Source: Amycolatopsis alkalitolerans (lineage in GTDB: Bacteria > Actinomycetota > Actinomycetes > Mycobacteriales > Pseudonocardiaceae). From it: 64,000 nt of DNA. The position numbers and the translations under genes are program-made. The stretch lies in contig NZ_VDFW01000007.1 of NCBI RefSeq assembly GCF_006152065.1, positions 156,195 to 220,194 on the forward strand. Reading direction: 5' to 3'. Of this stretch, positions 7,771 through 15,366 are shown one piece after another (the first letter of the stretch is position 1; each line of letters starts with the position of its first letter). Below the pieces are notes generated by a model, which worked only from the letters and a program-made list of their open reading frames with translations, was not told the DNA's origin and did not search any database.

Positions 7771-8679
7771 TTGACGACGCGCGTGCTCGCCATCGGCGAA
7801 TGCATGATCGAGCTGACGCACACCGGCAGCCGGACGCTTTCCCTCGGCTACGCCGGGGACACCTTCAACACCGCGGTCTACCTCGCGCGGCTCACGTCGC
7901 CGGCCGCGGTCGAGGTCGGCTATCTGACCCGGCTCGGTGACGACGGGTACAGCTCGGGCATCCTCGCCGCGATGCGCGCGGAAGGGCTCGGCACCGGCCT
8001 GATCGACCGTGTCCCCGGCGCCCATCCCGGTCTGTACCTGGTCCGCACCGATGCGCGTGGGGAGCGGAGTTTCACCTACTACCGGTCGGAATCGCCCGCC
8101 CGCAGGCTGTTCGAGGGCCCGGTGGACCTGTCGGGCTTCGACGTGCTGTATCTCTCGGCGATCACGTTGCAGCTGCTGAGCCCGCCCGCGCTCGATCGTC
8201 TGTGGGCGGAGCTGGCCGCCGCCCGCGGCAGGGGAGCGCGGGTCGTGTTCGACAGCAACTACCGTCCGGCGGGCTGGGCGTCGGCGGACGTGGCACGCGA
8301 AGCGGTGCGGCGGACGTGGGAGCTGACGAGCATCGCCCTGCCGACGTTCTCCGACGAGCGCGACCTGTTCGGCGACCCTTCACCCGTGGCGACGCTGGAA
8401 CGCCTGCGGGCGCTGGGAATTGCGGACATCGCGGTGAAGGACGGCGGGAACGGCTGCGTCGTGGCGGACGGCACCGTGGTCCCCGCCCGGGCCGTCGAGT
8501 CCATAACGGACACGACGGCGGCGGGCGACGCCTTCAACGCCGGGTACCTCGCCGCCCGCCTCGACGGTGCGTCCCCGGTCGCCGCGGCGGGTGCCGGGCA
8601 CGCGATCGCAGCGCAGGTGATCGCCCACCCCGGCGCGATCATCCGCGATCCGTCGCTGTCGCCTCGTGGAGCTGGCTAG
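7771..8679 (+). CDS. kdgK: PfkB-family sugar kinase, 2-keto-3-deoxygluconate type
   Basis: This 302-residue ribokinase-family enzyme has the N-terminal signature GECMIELTHTG and GYAGDTFNTAVYLARL, close to KdgK, and the C-terminal PfkB signature DTTAAGDAFNAGYLAARL with the catalytic Asp in GDAFN. It would phosphorylate 2-keto-3-deoxygluconate to KDPG with ATP in hexuronate or gluconate breakdown. TTG at 7771 is chosen because AAGGGG lies 5-6 nt ahead; the next candidate, GTG at 7783, would leave too long a spacing. The divergent IclR gene is its probable regulator. The aldolase is not nearby. Other ribokinase-type substrates remain possible. Confidence 0.85.
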   Translation: MTTRVLAIGECMIELTHTGSRTLSLGYAGDTFNTAVYLARLTSPAAVEVGYLTRLGDDGYSSGILAAMRAEGLGTGLIDRVPGAHPGLYLVRTDARGERSFTYYRSESPARRLFEGPVDLSGFDVLYLSAITLQLLSPPALDRLWAELAAARGRGARVVFDSNYRPAGWASADVAREAVRRTWELTSIALPTFSDERDLFGDPSPVATLERLRALGIADIAVKDGGNGCVVADGTVVPARAVESITDTTAAGDAFNAGYLAARLDGASPVAAAGAGHAIAAQVIAHPGAIIRDPSLSPRGAG

Positions 8680-8861
8680 GTGTGATGTCCGGGTGGGTTG
8701 TCCGAGGTGCCCACGCAGGTGCACGATCTTGCGCACCGTCGGCTTGGGGCTTCTTGGCCGCTTGCGTCCGCCGAGGCGAGGGCAGATCGGTCATTCCCGC
8801 CAGGCCCTCCGTGACCATCGCGGCGATCAACGAATGGCTGTAGCCGACTCCAACACAGCCC

Positions 8862-9776
8862 CTAGCGGCGGATGAGCCTCTCCAGGACATCGACGGCGAC
8901 CGGGAGCGCGGCGTCGAGGAGTTCGCCGTCGCAGGTCAGGGAGGTGGAGCCGCCGGTCTCCTCGATGTCCACCTCGACACCCTGCGCCAGCGCCGTGCCC
9001 CGCAGCACCTGCTTGACGCGCTCGGTGAGTTCGGCGTTCACCGCGCCGTCGCGCGAACGCGCTTCGCAGGTCAGCTCCGCCAGCGCGGGCACGATGTTCA
9101 CGTTGCCGCCGGCTTGCAGCGTGCCGACGTTGACCCGGGTGTCCGCGGTCGAAAACCGGGGCAGGCCATGGATGCCGAGGACCGCTGCCGCCGCGGCGAG
9201 CAGCGCGTTGCGGCCGTCCTGCGGCGCGGCGGCGGCATGCGAGGCCACGCCGCCAAAGCGGGCACGCGTCTTGGTCGTCGCGAAGATGCCGGTGATCCCC
9301 GCCCCGACGGTACGGGCGGGCAGATCAAGTCCTAAATGGACGGCGGCGAACCGGTCCACGCCCTCGATGACGTCGGCGCCGGGCATCGCCCGCGCGCCGC
9401 GGCCGCCATCCTCTGCGGGCTGGAACAGGAACCGGACGGTCCCGGCGAACTCGCGGTCCGCGAGCCGCTCCGCGAGCGCGAGGCCGATCGTGACATGCCC
9501 GTCATGCCCGCAGGCGTGCATGAACCCCTCGTAGGCCGACCGGAACCCTTGTGCCGCGGGGAAATGCTCGGTGCCGGACGCCTCGGTCACCGGCAGCGCG
9601 TCCATGTCGAACCGCAGCGCCCACGTGGGCCCGGGCCGCGAACTCTCGAGGTCGGCGACGATCGCCGCGCCTTCTTCGGCGAGGGCTGCGGCGTCGGTGG
9701 CGTCGGTGGCGTCGGCACCGCTGCCGATCGCCAGGCCGGCGAACCGCTCGAGCGTCGCCTCGTCCGGCGCCGGTCG
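8862..9776 (-). pseudogene. Decayed M20-family amidohydrolase
   Basis: The open frame has the M20D peptidase/amidohydrolase motifs RFDMDALP, MHACGHDGHVTIG and FQPAEDGGRGA. The frame stays open and homologous upstream of ATG 9605 (SSRPGPTWALRFDM) up to a TAG at 9777-9779, which is supplied by the end of the inverted-repeat element at 9776-9869. The N-terminal part, including the first metal-binding region, is therefore missing. The C-terminus ends with ALPVAVDVLERLIRR, which resembles the normal family terminus, but the preceding 55-75 residues with the E-D-x and H-H metal ligands are absent, which suggests an internal in-frame deletion. A product from ATG 9605 (247 residues) is unlikely to be active. 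Confidence 0.75.
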
Positions 9777-9869
9777 CTACTAATCCGACCACAGTCACGG
9801 CTATCCGGCTTGTGTAGCAGCGGTTACGTGCTGCCCGGGGTCTGCCTGCTTTTTGGTCGGATTAGTAGC
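9776..9869. repeat. 94-bp inverted-repeat element, copy A
   Basis: The ends GCTACTAATCCGACCA (9776-9791) and TGGTCGGATTAGTAGC (9854-9869) are perfect 16-bp inverted repeats around a 62-bp centre containing CGGCTATCCGGC. It has no room for a protein. Related copies are at about 42479-42571 and 55777-55864. Copy A abuts the truncated 5' end of the amidohydrolase and supplies its in-frame stop upstream. No target-site duplication was obvious. Confidence 0.8.
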
Positions 9870-9945
9870 ACGCAAGTAACGGCGGATAACCGCGCGGCAA
9901 TCTCCGCGACGCATGCTCGCACCACTTCGACGGTGGGAGGATCCC

Positions 9946-11904
9946 GTGACATCGACCGCCAAACCGGCACTCGTGACCGCGACCCATCCGCTCGACCCGC
10001 TCTCGCCGGGAGAGATCGCCGCGGCGAGCGCGATCCTGCGCGAAGCCCGCGGGCTCGCGCCGACCGCCCGGTTCGTCTACATCGAGGCGGCCGAACCCGA
10101 GAAGTCCGTGGTGACCGGCTTTTCCCGGGGGCAGGACTGGGACCGGTGCGCCGCCGTGATGCTGCGCGAGCGCGCGGAGCGGCGCACGTACGAGGCTGTC
10201 GTGTCACTGTCTCGCGGGGAAGTCGTTTCCTGGAAAGAGATCCCGGGCGTGCAGCCGCCGATCACGCTCGAGGAGTTCCTGGCGTGTGAAGCGCTCGTCC
10301 AGGCCGATCCGCGCTGGCAGGAGGCGATGAGCAAGCGCGGGATCACCGATTTCTCGCTCACCATGGTCGATCCATGGGCCTCGGGCTACCGCGGTCCGGA
10401 AGACGACCCGGCGCAGCGGCGGCTCGCGCGGCCGCTGACGTTCGTCCGGTCGAAGCCCGACGACAACGGGTACGCGCGGCCGGTGGAGAACGTGATCGTC
10501 ACGGTGGACCTGGACACGATGGACGTGCTCGACGTCGAGGACCACGGCGTCGTCCGGCTGCCGCCGCGGCCGGGCAACTACGACCCGGCGATCGCCTTCG
10601 AGACCGGCAACGTGCCCGCGTTCGGGCAGGCGCGCGAGGCCGCGAAGCCGATCAGCATCACCCAGCCCGAGGGGCGCACCTTCACGGTTGACGGGCACGC
10701 CGTTTCGTGGGGCCCGTGGCGGCTGCGCGTCGGGTTCACCCCCCGTGAGGGCCTGGTGCTGCACGACATCGGCTACCTCGACCGCGGCACCCTGCGGCCG
10801 GTGATCCACCGCGCGTCACTGTCCGAAATGTACGTGCCGTACGGCGATCCGGGTTCCACGCACTGGAACAAGAACGTGTTCGACATGGGCGAGTACGGGC
10901 TCGGCGTGCTCGCGAACTCGCTGCAGCTGGGCTGCGACTGCCTCGGCGAGATCCACTACTTCGACGCGTGGGTCAACGACCAGGACGGCGAGGCGCTGCG
11001 GCTGCCCAACGCGATCTGCATGCACGAAGAGGACTTCAGCATCGGCTGGAAGCACACGGACTTCCGCACGGAGAAGGGGGAGGTGCGGCGTAACCGGCGG
11101 CTGGTCGTCTCGTTCTTCGCGACCGTCGGCAACTACGACTACGGGTTCTACTGGAACCTGTATCTGGACGGCTCGATCGAGTTCGAGGTCAAGCTGACCG
11201 GGATCATCTCGACCGGCGCGGTGCCGCCTGGGGAGGCGCCGGAGTACGGCACGCTCGTCGCGCCCGGCCTGTACGGGCCGAACCACCAGCATTTCTTCAA
11301 CGTCCGCCTGGATATGCGCGTCGACGGCGATCGCAACAACCTGTACGAGCTCGAGTCGTCGGCGGCGCCGATGGGCGAGGACAACCCGTACGGCAACGCG
11401 TGGCGGCAGGTCAAGCGGCAGCTGACGAGCGAGTCCGAGGCGAAGCGGGTGATCAACCCGCTCGCCGGGCGGTCGTGGCTGATCACGAGCGCGGACCGGC
11501 GGAACGCGCTGGGCGGCGAGGTCGGGTACAAGCTCGAGCCGGGCTCGAACGTCCTGCCGTTCTACCAGGAGGGCTCGCAGCAGTTCGCGCGCGGGCAGTT
11601 CGCGATGAACCATCTGTGGGCGACCCCGTACACGCCGGGGGAGCGGTTCGCGTGCGGGGACTACGTCGCGCAGAACCCGGGCGGTGCCGGGCTTCCCGCG
11701 TATACCCGGGGGAACCGGTCACTCGAGGACGGTGATCTGGTCGTCTGGTACACGCTCGGCGCGCACCACGTCGTGCGCCCGGAGGACTGGCCGGTGATGC
11801 CCGTGACGAGGGTGAACCTGCACCTCAAGCCCGCGGGCTTCTTCGACGGCAACCCGATGCTCGACCTGCCCCCCGAACCCGGCTCCCCGCACTGCCACGC
11901 CTGA
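9946..11904 (+). CDS. Copper-containing primary amine oxidase
   Basis: This 652-residue enzyme matches bacterial copper amine oxidases, which oxidise primary amines to aldehydes with release of ammonia and peroxide. TVGNYDYGFYW contains the N-Y-D-Y motif whose first Tyr becomes topaquinone. NHQHFFNVRLDMR gives the H-x-H copper ligands, and MNHLWATPYTPGERF holds the third region. The conserved Asp base lies in YFDAWV. GTG at 9946 is preferred because GGGAGG precedes it; an upstream start at 9913 would run toward the repeat element. No signal peptide is seen, so it is probably cytoplasmic. The adjacent amidohydrolase is broken, so any former operon partnership is lost. Confidence 0.95.
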   Translation: MTSTAKPALVTATHPLDPLSPGEIAAASAILREARGLAPTARFVYIEAAEPEKSVVTGFSRGQDWDRCAAVMLRERAERRTYEAVVSLSRGEVVSWKEIPGVQPPITLEEFLACEALVQADPRWQEAMSKRGITDFSLTMVDPWASGYRGPEDDPAQRRLARPLTFVRSKPDDNGYARPVENVIVTVDLDTMDVLDVEDHGVVRLPPRPGNYDPAIAFETGNVPAFGQAREAAKPISITQPEGRTFTVDGHAVSWGPWRLRVGFTPREGLVLHDIGYLDRGTLRPVIHRASLSEMYVPYGDPGSTHWNKNVFDMGEYGLGVLANSLQLGCDCLGEIHYFDAWVNDQDGEALRLPNAICMHEEDFSIGWKHTDFRTEKGEVRRNRRLVVSFFATVGNYDYGFYWNLYLDGSIEFEVKLTGIISTGAVPPGEAPEYGTLVAPGLYGPNHQHFFNVRLDMRVDGDRNNLYELESSAAPMGEDNPYGNAWRQVKRQLTSESEAKRVINPLAGRSWLITSADRRNALGGEVGYKLEPGSNVLPFYQEGSQQFARGQFAMNHLWATPYTPGERFACGDYVAQNPGGAGLPAYTRGNRSLEDGDLVVWYTLGAHHVVRPEDWPVMPVTRVNLHLKPAGFFDGNPMLDLPPEPGSPHCHA

Positions 11905-12043
11905 CCCCGCGAGATCTCATCGCACGGGCGCGGGTCGGTGACCGCGACGTCGGCGTCGGCGGGGAAAGCCGCTTACGCTTCCGCAGCTGCCGCGCCGGGC
12001 CGGGACCGGCGTAACCGCCACCGAGATCACGGCCCGCGCGGGG

Positions 12044-12211
12044 TCACCCGTGCTCGCGTTCTTCCTCGTCTTCGGGGCCGCCGACCTCACGCCACTGCTC
12101 GGCGACGTCGCCCGGATCCGCCTCGGCGGGCACCTCCGGTTCGGCACCGCCTTCGAGATCCCGGCTCTGCTCCAGCAGGTCCTCGGCCGGTGTCTCGTCC
12201 GGTCCGGTCAT
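12044..12211 (-). CDS. Small acidic protein, unknown function
   Basis: This 55-residue frame reads MTGPDETPAEDLLEQSRDLE and ends with a cluster of Glu/Asp (GGPEDEEEREHG). Its ATG overlaps the stop of the upstream gene by one base (TGATG), strong evidence that it is translated by coupling. It contains no Cys and no hydrophobic stretch, and is very acidic and probably disordered, with VAEQWREV as the only likely helix. Similar small acidic proteins accompany stress-related genes in actinobacteria, but I do not recognise a named family. Confidence 0.65.
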   Translation of the reverse strand: MTGPDETPAEDLLEQSRDLEGGAEPEVPAEADPGDVAEQWREVGGPEDEEEREHG

Positions 12212-12774
12212 CAGCTCACCCCCTTGCCCAGTTCGGCGACGGAGTTCCGTACGGCGCTCACCACGTCGGGGTGGCCGAGCGGGAGTGGCGCCGGGATGCG
12301 GTCGCGTTCGCCGCCGCTCGAGTGGGCGATCACGCGGACGTCCACTCCCGAGCGGGCCAGCGCTACGCGCCGCTGTTCACTGTCGGCTTCCCAGCGCTCG
12401 TCCGCGTCCGCGCCGTCACCGGCCTCGACGAATCCGGTCGCGCCCGGGTCCACCAGCAGCACCGAGCGGACGGCGGTGGGGTGCGCCTCGGCGAGCCGGA
12501 GCACTTCGTCGGCGATGGGGCCGCTGGTGAGCACGTGAACAGATTTCGCGGCCGCGTCGGCGAGGATCTCGTTGGCGGTGCCGAGGCCGCCCTCGACGGG
12601 GGTCCGGCACCACACGACGCGCCAGCTGTCCAGGTGTGCGCGCCAGGTGGCGGGAAGGCCGGCGTGCTTGGCCTCCCCGGCCGGATCGAGTACCAGCACG
12701 ATCGGCCCGCCGAGGGTACCTTCGGTGACAACGGCGGGGCCGCCGGCGCGCATCGGGTCGGGGGAGTAGGTCAT
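12211..12774 (-). CDS. Hypothetical protein with weak alpha/beta-hydrolase resemblance
   Basis: This 187-residue protein starts MTYSPDPMRAGG after a good AAAGGAG site. GGPIVLVLDPAGEAKHAGL, a following W-R-V-V-W-C strand and VRSVLLVDPGATGF resemble the early strands of an alpha/beta hydrolase, but no G-x-S-x-G nucleophile elbow is visible (the nearest is HVLTSGPIADEV). It may therefore be a non-catalytic relative. It forms a two-gene operon with the 55-residue acidic protein and is divergent to a 68-residue small protein across 81 bp. Confidence 0.7.
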   Translation of the reverse strand: MTYSPDPMRAGGPAVVTEGTLGGPIVLVLDPAGEAKHAGLPATWRAHLDSWRVVWCRTPVEGGLGTANEILADAAAKSVHVLTSGPIADEVLRLAEAHPTAVRSVLLVDPGATGFVEAGDGADADERWEADSEQRRVALARSGVDVRVIAHSSGGERDRIPAPLPLGHPDVVSAVRNSVAELGKGVS

Positions 12775-12855
12775 CAACTGCTCCTTTCTCCGGTGCCCGG
12801 TTACCCCGGGCGAGCGCCCGCTAACCGGCTCCGCGACCTTGAGGAGGGGAAACCT

Positions 12856-13062
12856 ATGCGAGACAACGGGTTCACGGCGACCGCGACGTCGCACGAGGCC
12901 TTCGACGACACGGCCGCGGTGCTCGACCAGCGGCGCCGCGCGGTGCGCGCGGTCGCCTCGGCGGCCGCGAACGCGGACGACTGCGCGCTGCTGCTCGACG
13001 CGCTCGGCCTCTCACCGGCCGAGGGAACGGCGACGGTGCCGGGGCCGCGCAGCGCGGACTGA
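12856..13062 (+). CDS. Small hypothetical protein
   Basis: This 68-residue protein begins MRDNGFTATATSHEAFDDTA and has a central amphipathic helix (RRRAVRAVASAAANADDCALLLDALGL) and a Pro/Gly-rich tail. GAGGAGGGG precedes the ATG by 7 nt, a strong ribosome binding site that supports translation. It is divergent to the operon at 12044-12774. No conserved domain is recognised. Confidence 0.6.
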   Translation: MRDNGFTATATSHEAFDDTAAVLDQRRRAVRAVASAAANADDCALLLDALGLSPAEGTATVPGPRSAD

Positions 13063-13144
13063 GCGCGTGTGGCGTCGGTCACTTCGGTGGGAAAGTGACC
13101 GGGGTGGGTCCGTACCGGCTGATCATCTGGTGAAGGATGGGCCC

Positions 13145-13630
13145 ATGACACTCGGCGAGATCTCGTTACGCGCGCTTTCCGGTGAACCGGCGACGCTCGG
13201 CGGCCTCGGGCGCAAGGCGCTGCTGGTGGTCAACGTCGCCTCGAAGTGCGGGCTGACGCCGCAGTACACGGCGCTCGAGCGGCTCCAGGAACGCTTCGGG
13301 GACAAGGGGTTTTCGGTCGCGGGGTTCCCGTGCAACCAGTTCGGCGGGCAGGAGCCGGGCACTTCGGAGGAGATCGCCGAGTTCTGCTCGGCCACCTACG
13401 GGGTCACGTTCCCGATGTTCGAGAAGATCGATGTGAACGGCCCGGACCGGCATCCGCTCTACGCGGAACTGACCCAGGCGCCCGACGCCGAGGGCGCGGC
13501 GGGGGATATCCAGTGGAACTTCGAGAAGTTCCTGGTCAGCGGAGGCGGGAAGATCCTCGCGCGCTTCCGGCCGCGGACCGAGCCCGAGTCGGCCGAGGTC
13601 GTCGCCGCGATCGAGGCCGCGCTCGCCTGA
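13145..13630 (+). CDS. Glutathione peroxidase-family thiol peroxidase
   Basis: This 161-residue enzyme reduces hydroperoxides. It has NVASKCGLTPQY with the peroxidatic Cys (Cys rather than selenocysteine), FPCNQFGGQEPG with the second Cys and the Gln of the catalytic tetrad, and WNFEKFLV with the Trp and Asn. The resolving-Cys arrangement and the absence of glutathione in actinomycetes suggest it uses thioredoxin. GAAGGA lies about 7 nt before the ATG at 13145. The gene stands alone, followed by a convergent MarR-family gene. Confidence 0.93.
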   Translation: MTLGEISLRALSGEPATLGGLGRKALLVVNVASKCGLTPQYTALERLQERFGDKGFSVAGFPCNQFGGQEPGTSEEIAEFCSATYGVTFPMFEKIDVNGPDRHPLYAELTQAPDAEGAAGDIQWNFEKFLVSGGGKILARFRPRTEPESAEVVAAIEAALA

Positions 13631-13710
13631 CGGGCGGGATCCGATGCCGTGGAGGTCGGAGCAGATCGGGGCAGCCACGAGAGATCCAGGCCCCCGAACC
13701 CCGCCGCGGC

Positions 13711-13732
13711 GACCAAGCCTCACACCTTGGTC
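13711..13732. terminator. Hairpin between convergent genes
   Basis: GACCAAG at 13711-13717 and CTTGGTC at 13726-13732 are perfect 7-bp arms with an 8-nt loop. An AT-rich tract with six A residues follows at 13751. It lies in the 139-bp gap between the convergent peroxidase and MarR genes, so it probably serves as terminator, at least for the peroxidase transcript. Confidence 0.45.
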
Positions 13733-13769
13733 TTCCGATCCCCGTACCGAGAAAAAATCAAAGATTTGA

Positions 13770-14309
13770 CTAAAAGCGGCGCTTTGCGTCGTTCGCCGCG
13801 GAACTCGCCGTCAGCTTCTCCAGCAGCCCGATGAGGATCGTGCGCTCGGGCTTGGACAGCGCGTTGGCCCACGCCTGCTCGCGCTCGTTGTGCGCCTGGT
13901 ACGCGCTGGTGATCGCCTCGTGGCCGGCATCGGTCAGTGTCAGGAGCACCGCGCGACGGTCGTGCTCGGCCTGCCGGCGCGACACGAGCCCGTCCCGCTC
14001 GAGCGTGTTCACCAGTGCCGACACCGCGGCCCGGCTCATCCCCGACAGCCGCGCCACCCGCTTCGCTTCCAGCGGCCCGGCCAGCCACAGCACGAACAGC
14101 ACCCGGAACCCGCCCCAGCTGAAGCCGCGCGGCCGGTGCACCGTCGACTCCCAGTCGTAGACCAGCGCGCTGGTCAACCGGTGCAGGGTCAGGCCGAGGC
14201 GCATCGCGACCGGATCGACCTCGGGTAGTTCCGCCGTCGTCTTCGAAATCGCGTAGTCGACGAAGGTCAGGTAGTCGAGATCGTCGGTGGTGGCCGGTTC
14301 GGCTGGCAT
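13770..14309 (-). CDS. MarR-family transcriptional regulator
   Basis: This 179-residue regulator has the winged HTH of MarR proteins: EAKRVARLSGMSRAAVSALVNTLERDGLVSR, followed by the wing DRRAVLLTLTDAGHEAI. It is divergent to the MBL-fold/FAD-monooxygenase pair and is separated from it by 94 bp that hold the palindrome at 14368-14385, so it is the likely repressor of that pair and perhaps of itself. The 3' end of the gene runs into an unusually AT-rich patch (13750-13775). Confidence 0.92.
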   Translation of the reverse strand: MPAEPATTDDLDYLTFVDYAISKTTAELPEVDPVAMRLGLTLHRLTSALVYDWESTVHRPRGFSWGGFRVLFVLWLAGPLEAKRVARLSGMSRAAVSALVNTLERDGLVSRRQAEHDRRAVLLTLTDAGHEAITSAYQAHNEREQAWANALSKPERTILIGLLEKLTASSAANDAKRRF

Positions 14310-14367
14310 GCCACCAGGCTAGCGACGCGTAGGCTTCCGTTATGGCGTGACCCGCGTTACTCTCCGA

Positions 14368-14385
14368 TAGTAAAGACTTTTACTA
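14368..14385. promoter_or_regulatory. Probable MarR operator
   Basis: TAGTAAA-GACT-TTTACTA is a perfect palindrome with 7-bp arms, 19 bp before the GTG of the MBL-fold gene, where bound protein would block transcription. It is one of the few AT-rich spots in this GC-rich region. Confidence 0.65.
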
Positions 14386-14403
14386 CGTTGGAGGTGGGAC
14401 ATC

Positions 14404-15366
14404 GTGGCTCAGAAGGCTTTCGCGTCCTCGGCGGATCTGGGGGAGAAGGAGCAGACCCTCGAAGTGCTCGACGACGGGGTGTACGCGCTGACGGCCGAGG
14501 GCGACCCGAACATCGGCGCCATCGAGGGCGAGGACTTCGTGGTCTGCTTCGAAGCACTGGCGACCCCGGTCGCGGCCGGCGACTGGCTCGCCAAACTCCG
14601 CGAACACACCGACAAGCCGGTGCGCTATCTCGTGCTGTCGCACTACCACGCCGTCCGGGTGCTGGGCGCATCGGCGTTCGACGCCGAGGTGATCGTCGCC
14701 CACGAAAACACCCGGGCGCTGGTCGCCGAGCGCGGCAAAGAGGACTGGGAAAGCGAGTTCGGCCGGATGCCGCGCCTGGCCAAGGCGGCCGAGTCGGTGC
14801 CGGGGCTGACCTGGCCCACCCTGACCTTCTCCGACCGGCTCACCATCGACCTCGGCGGGGACCGGGGCGATCTCGTGCTCCAGTACTGCGGCCGCGGCCA
14901 CACCGAGGGAGACATCGTCGCCTGGCTGCCCCGCCAGAAGATCCTCTACGCCGGTGACCTCGTGGAGGCGGAAGCGGCCCTCTACACCGGCGACGCCTTC
15001 CACCGCGAGTGGTCCTCGTCCACTTTGGACAACGTGCGCGCGCTGGGCGCGGAATCGCTGATCGGCGGGCGTGGCGGTGTGAGCAAGGGGCGTGACGCGG
15101 TCGAGGCCGCCATCGAGCAGACCCGCGAGTTCCTGCGCGTGATGATCCGGGAAGTCGGCGCCGTCCAGGAGGCCGGAGGCACGCTCAAGGAGGCCTTCGA
15201 ACGCACCCACGCCGCCCTCGCTCCGCGCTACGGCAGGTGGCCGATCTTCGAGCACTGCCTGCCGTTCGACGTCTCCCGCCTGTGGGACGAACTGTCCGGT
15301 ATCGAGCGGCCGGTCGTCTGGACCGCCGAGCGGGACCGCGAGGTCTGGGACCAGTTGCAGTCATGA
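14404..15366 (+). CDS. MBL-fold hydrolase with altered metal motif
   Basis: This 320-residue protein has a metallo-beta-lactamase fold: LVLSHYHAVRVLGASAF takes the place of the canonical H-x-H-x-D-H motif, and CGRGHTEGDIVAW and LYAGDLVEAEA correspond to the later His and Asp regions. The Asp-His pair of the first motif is replaced by Val-Arg (HYHAVR), so one of the two metal sites is probably lost or rebuilt. The GTG at 14404 follows GGAGG by 9 nt. Its last codon overlaps the ATG of the FAD-monooxygenase (ATGA). The two enzymes and the divergent MarR suggest an inducible aromatic or xenobiotic pathway. Confidence 0.85.
   Translation: MAQKAFASSADLGEKEQTLEVLDDGVYALTAEGDPNIGAIEGEDFVVCFEALATPVAAGDWLAKLREHTDKPVRYLVLSHYHAVRVLGASAFDAEVIVAHENTRALVAERGKEDWESEFGRMPRLAKAAESVPGLTWPTLTFSDRLTIDLGGDRGDLVLQYCGRGHTEGDIVAWLPRQKILYAGDLVEAEAALYTGDAFHREWSSSTLDNVRALGAESLIGGRGGVSKGRDAVEAAIEQTREFLRVMIREVGAVQEAGGTLKEAFERTHAALAPRYGRWPIFEHCLPFDVSRLWDELSGIERPVVWTAERDREVWDQLQS

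Noticed and set aside
8680..8861. Possible gene or insertion remnant between kdgK and the amidohydrolase
   Set aside because: Short frames on both strands have no recognisable domain or ribosome binding site, and I could not support a transposase remnant.
9685..9716. 9-bp tandem repeat (GCGTCGGTG units) in the amidohydrolase remnant
   Set aside because: Three short in-frame units encoding Asp-Ala-Thr are common slippage in GC-rich linkers and do not need a special explanation.
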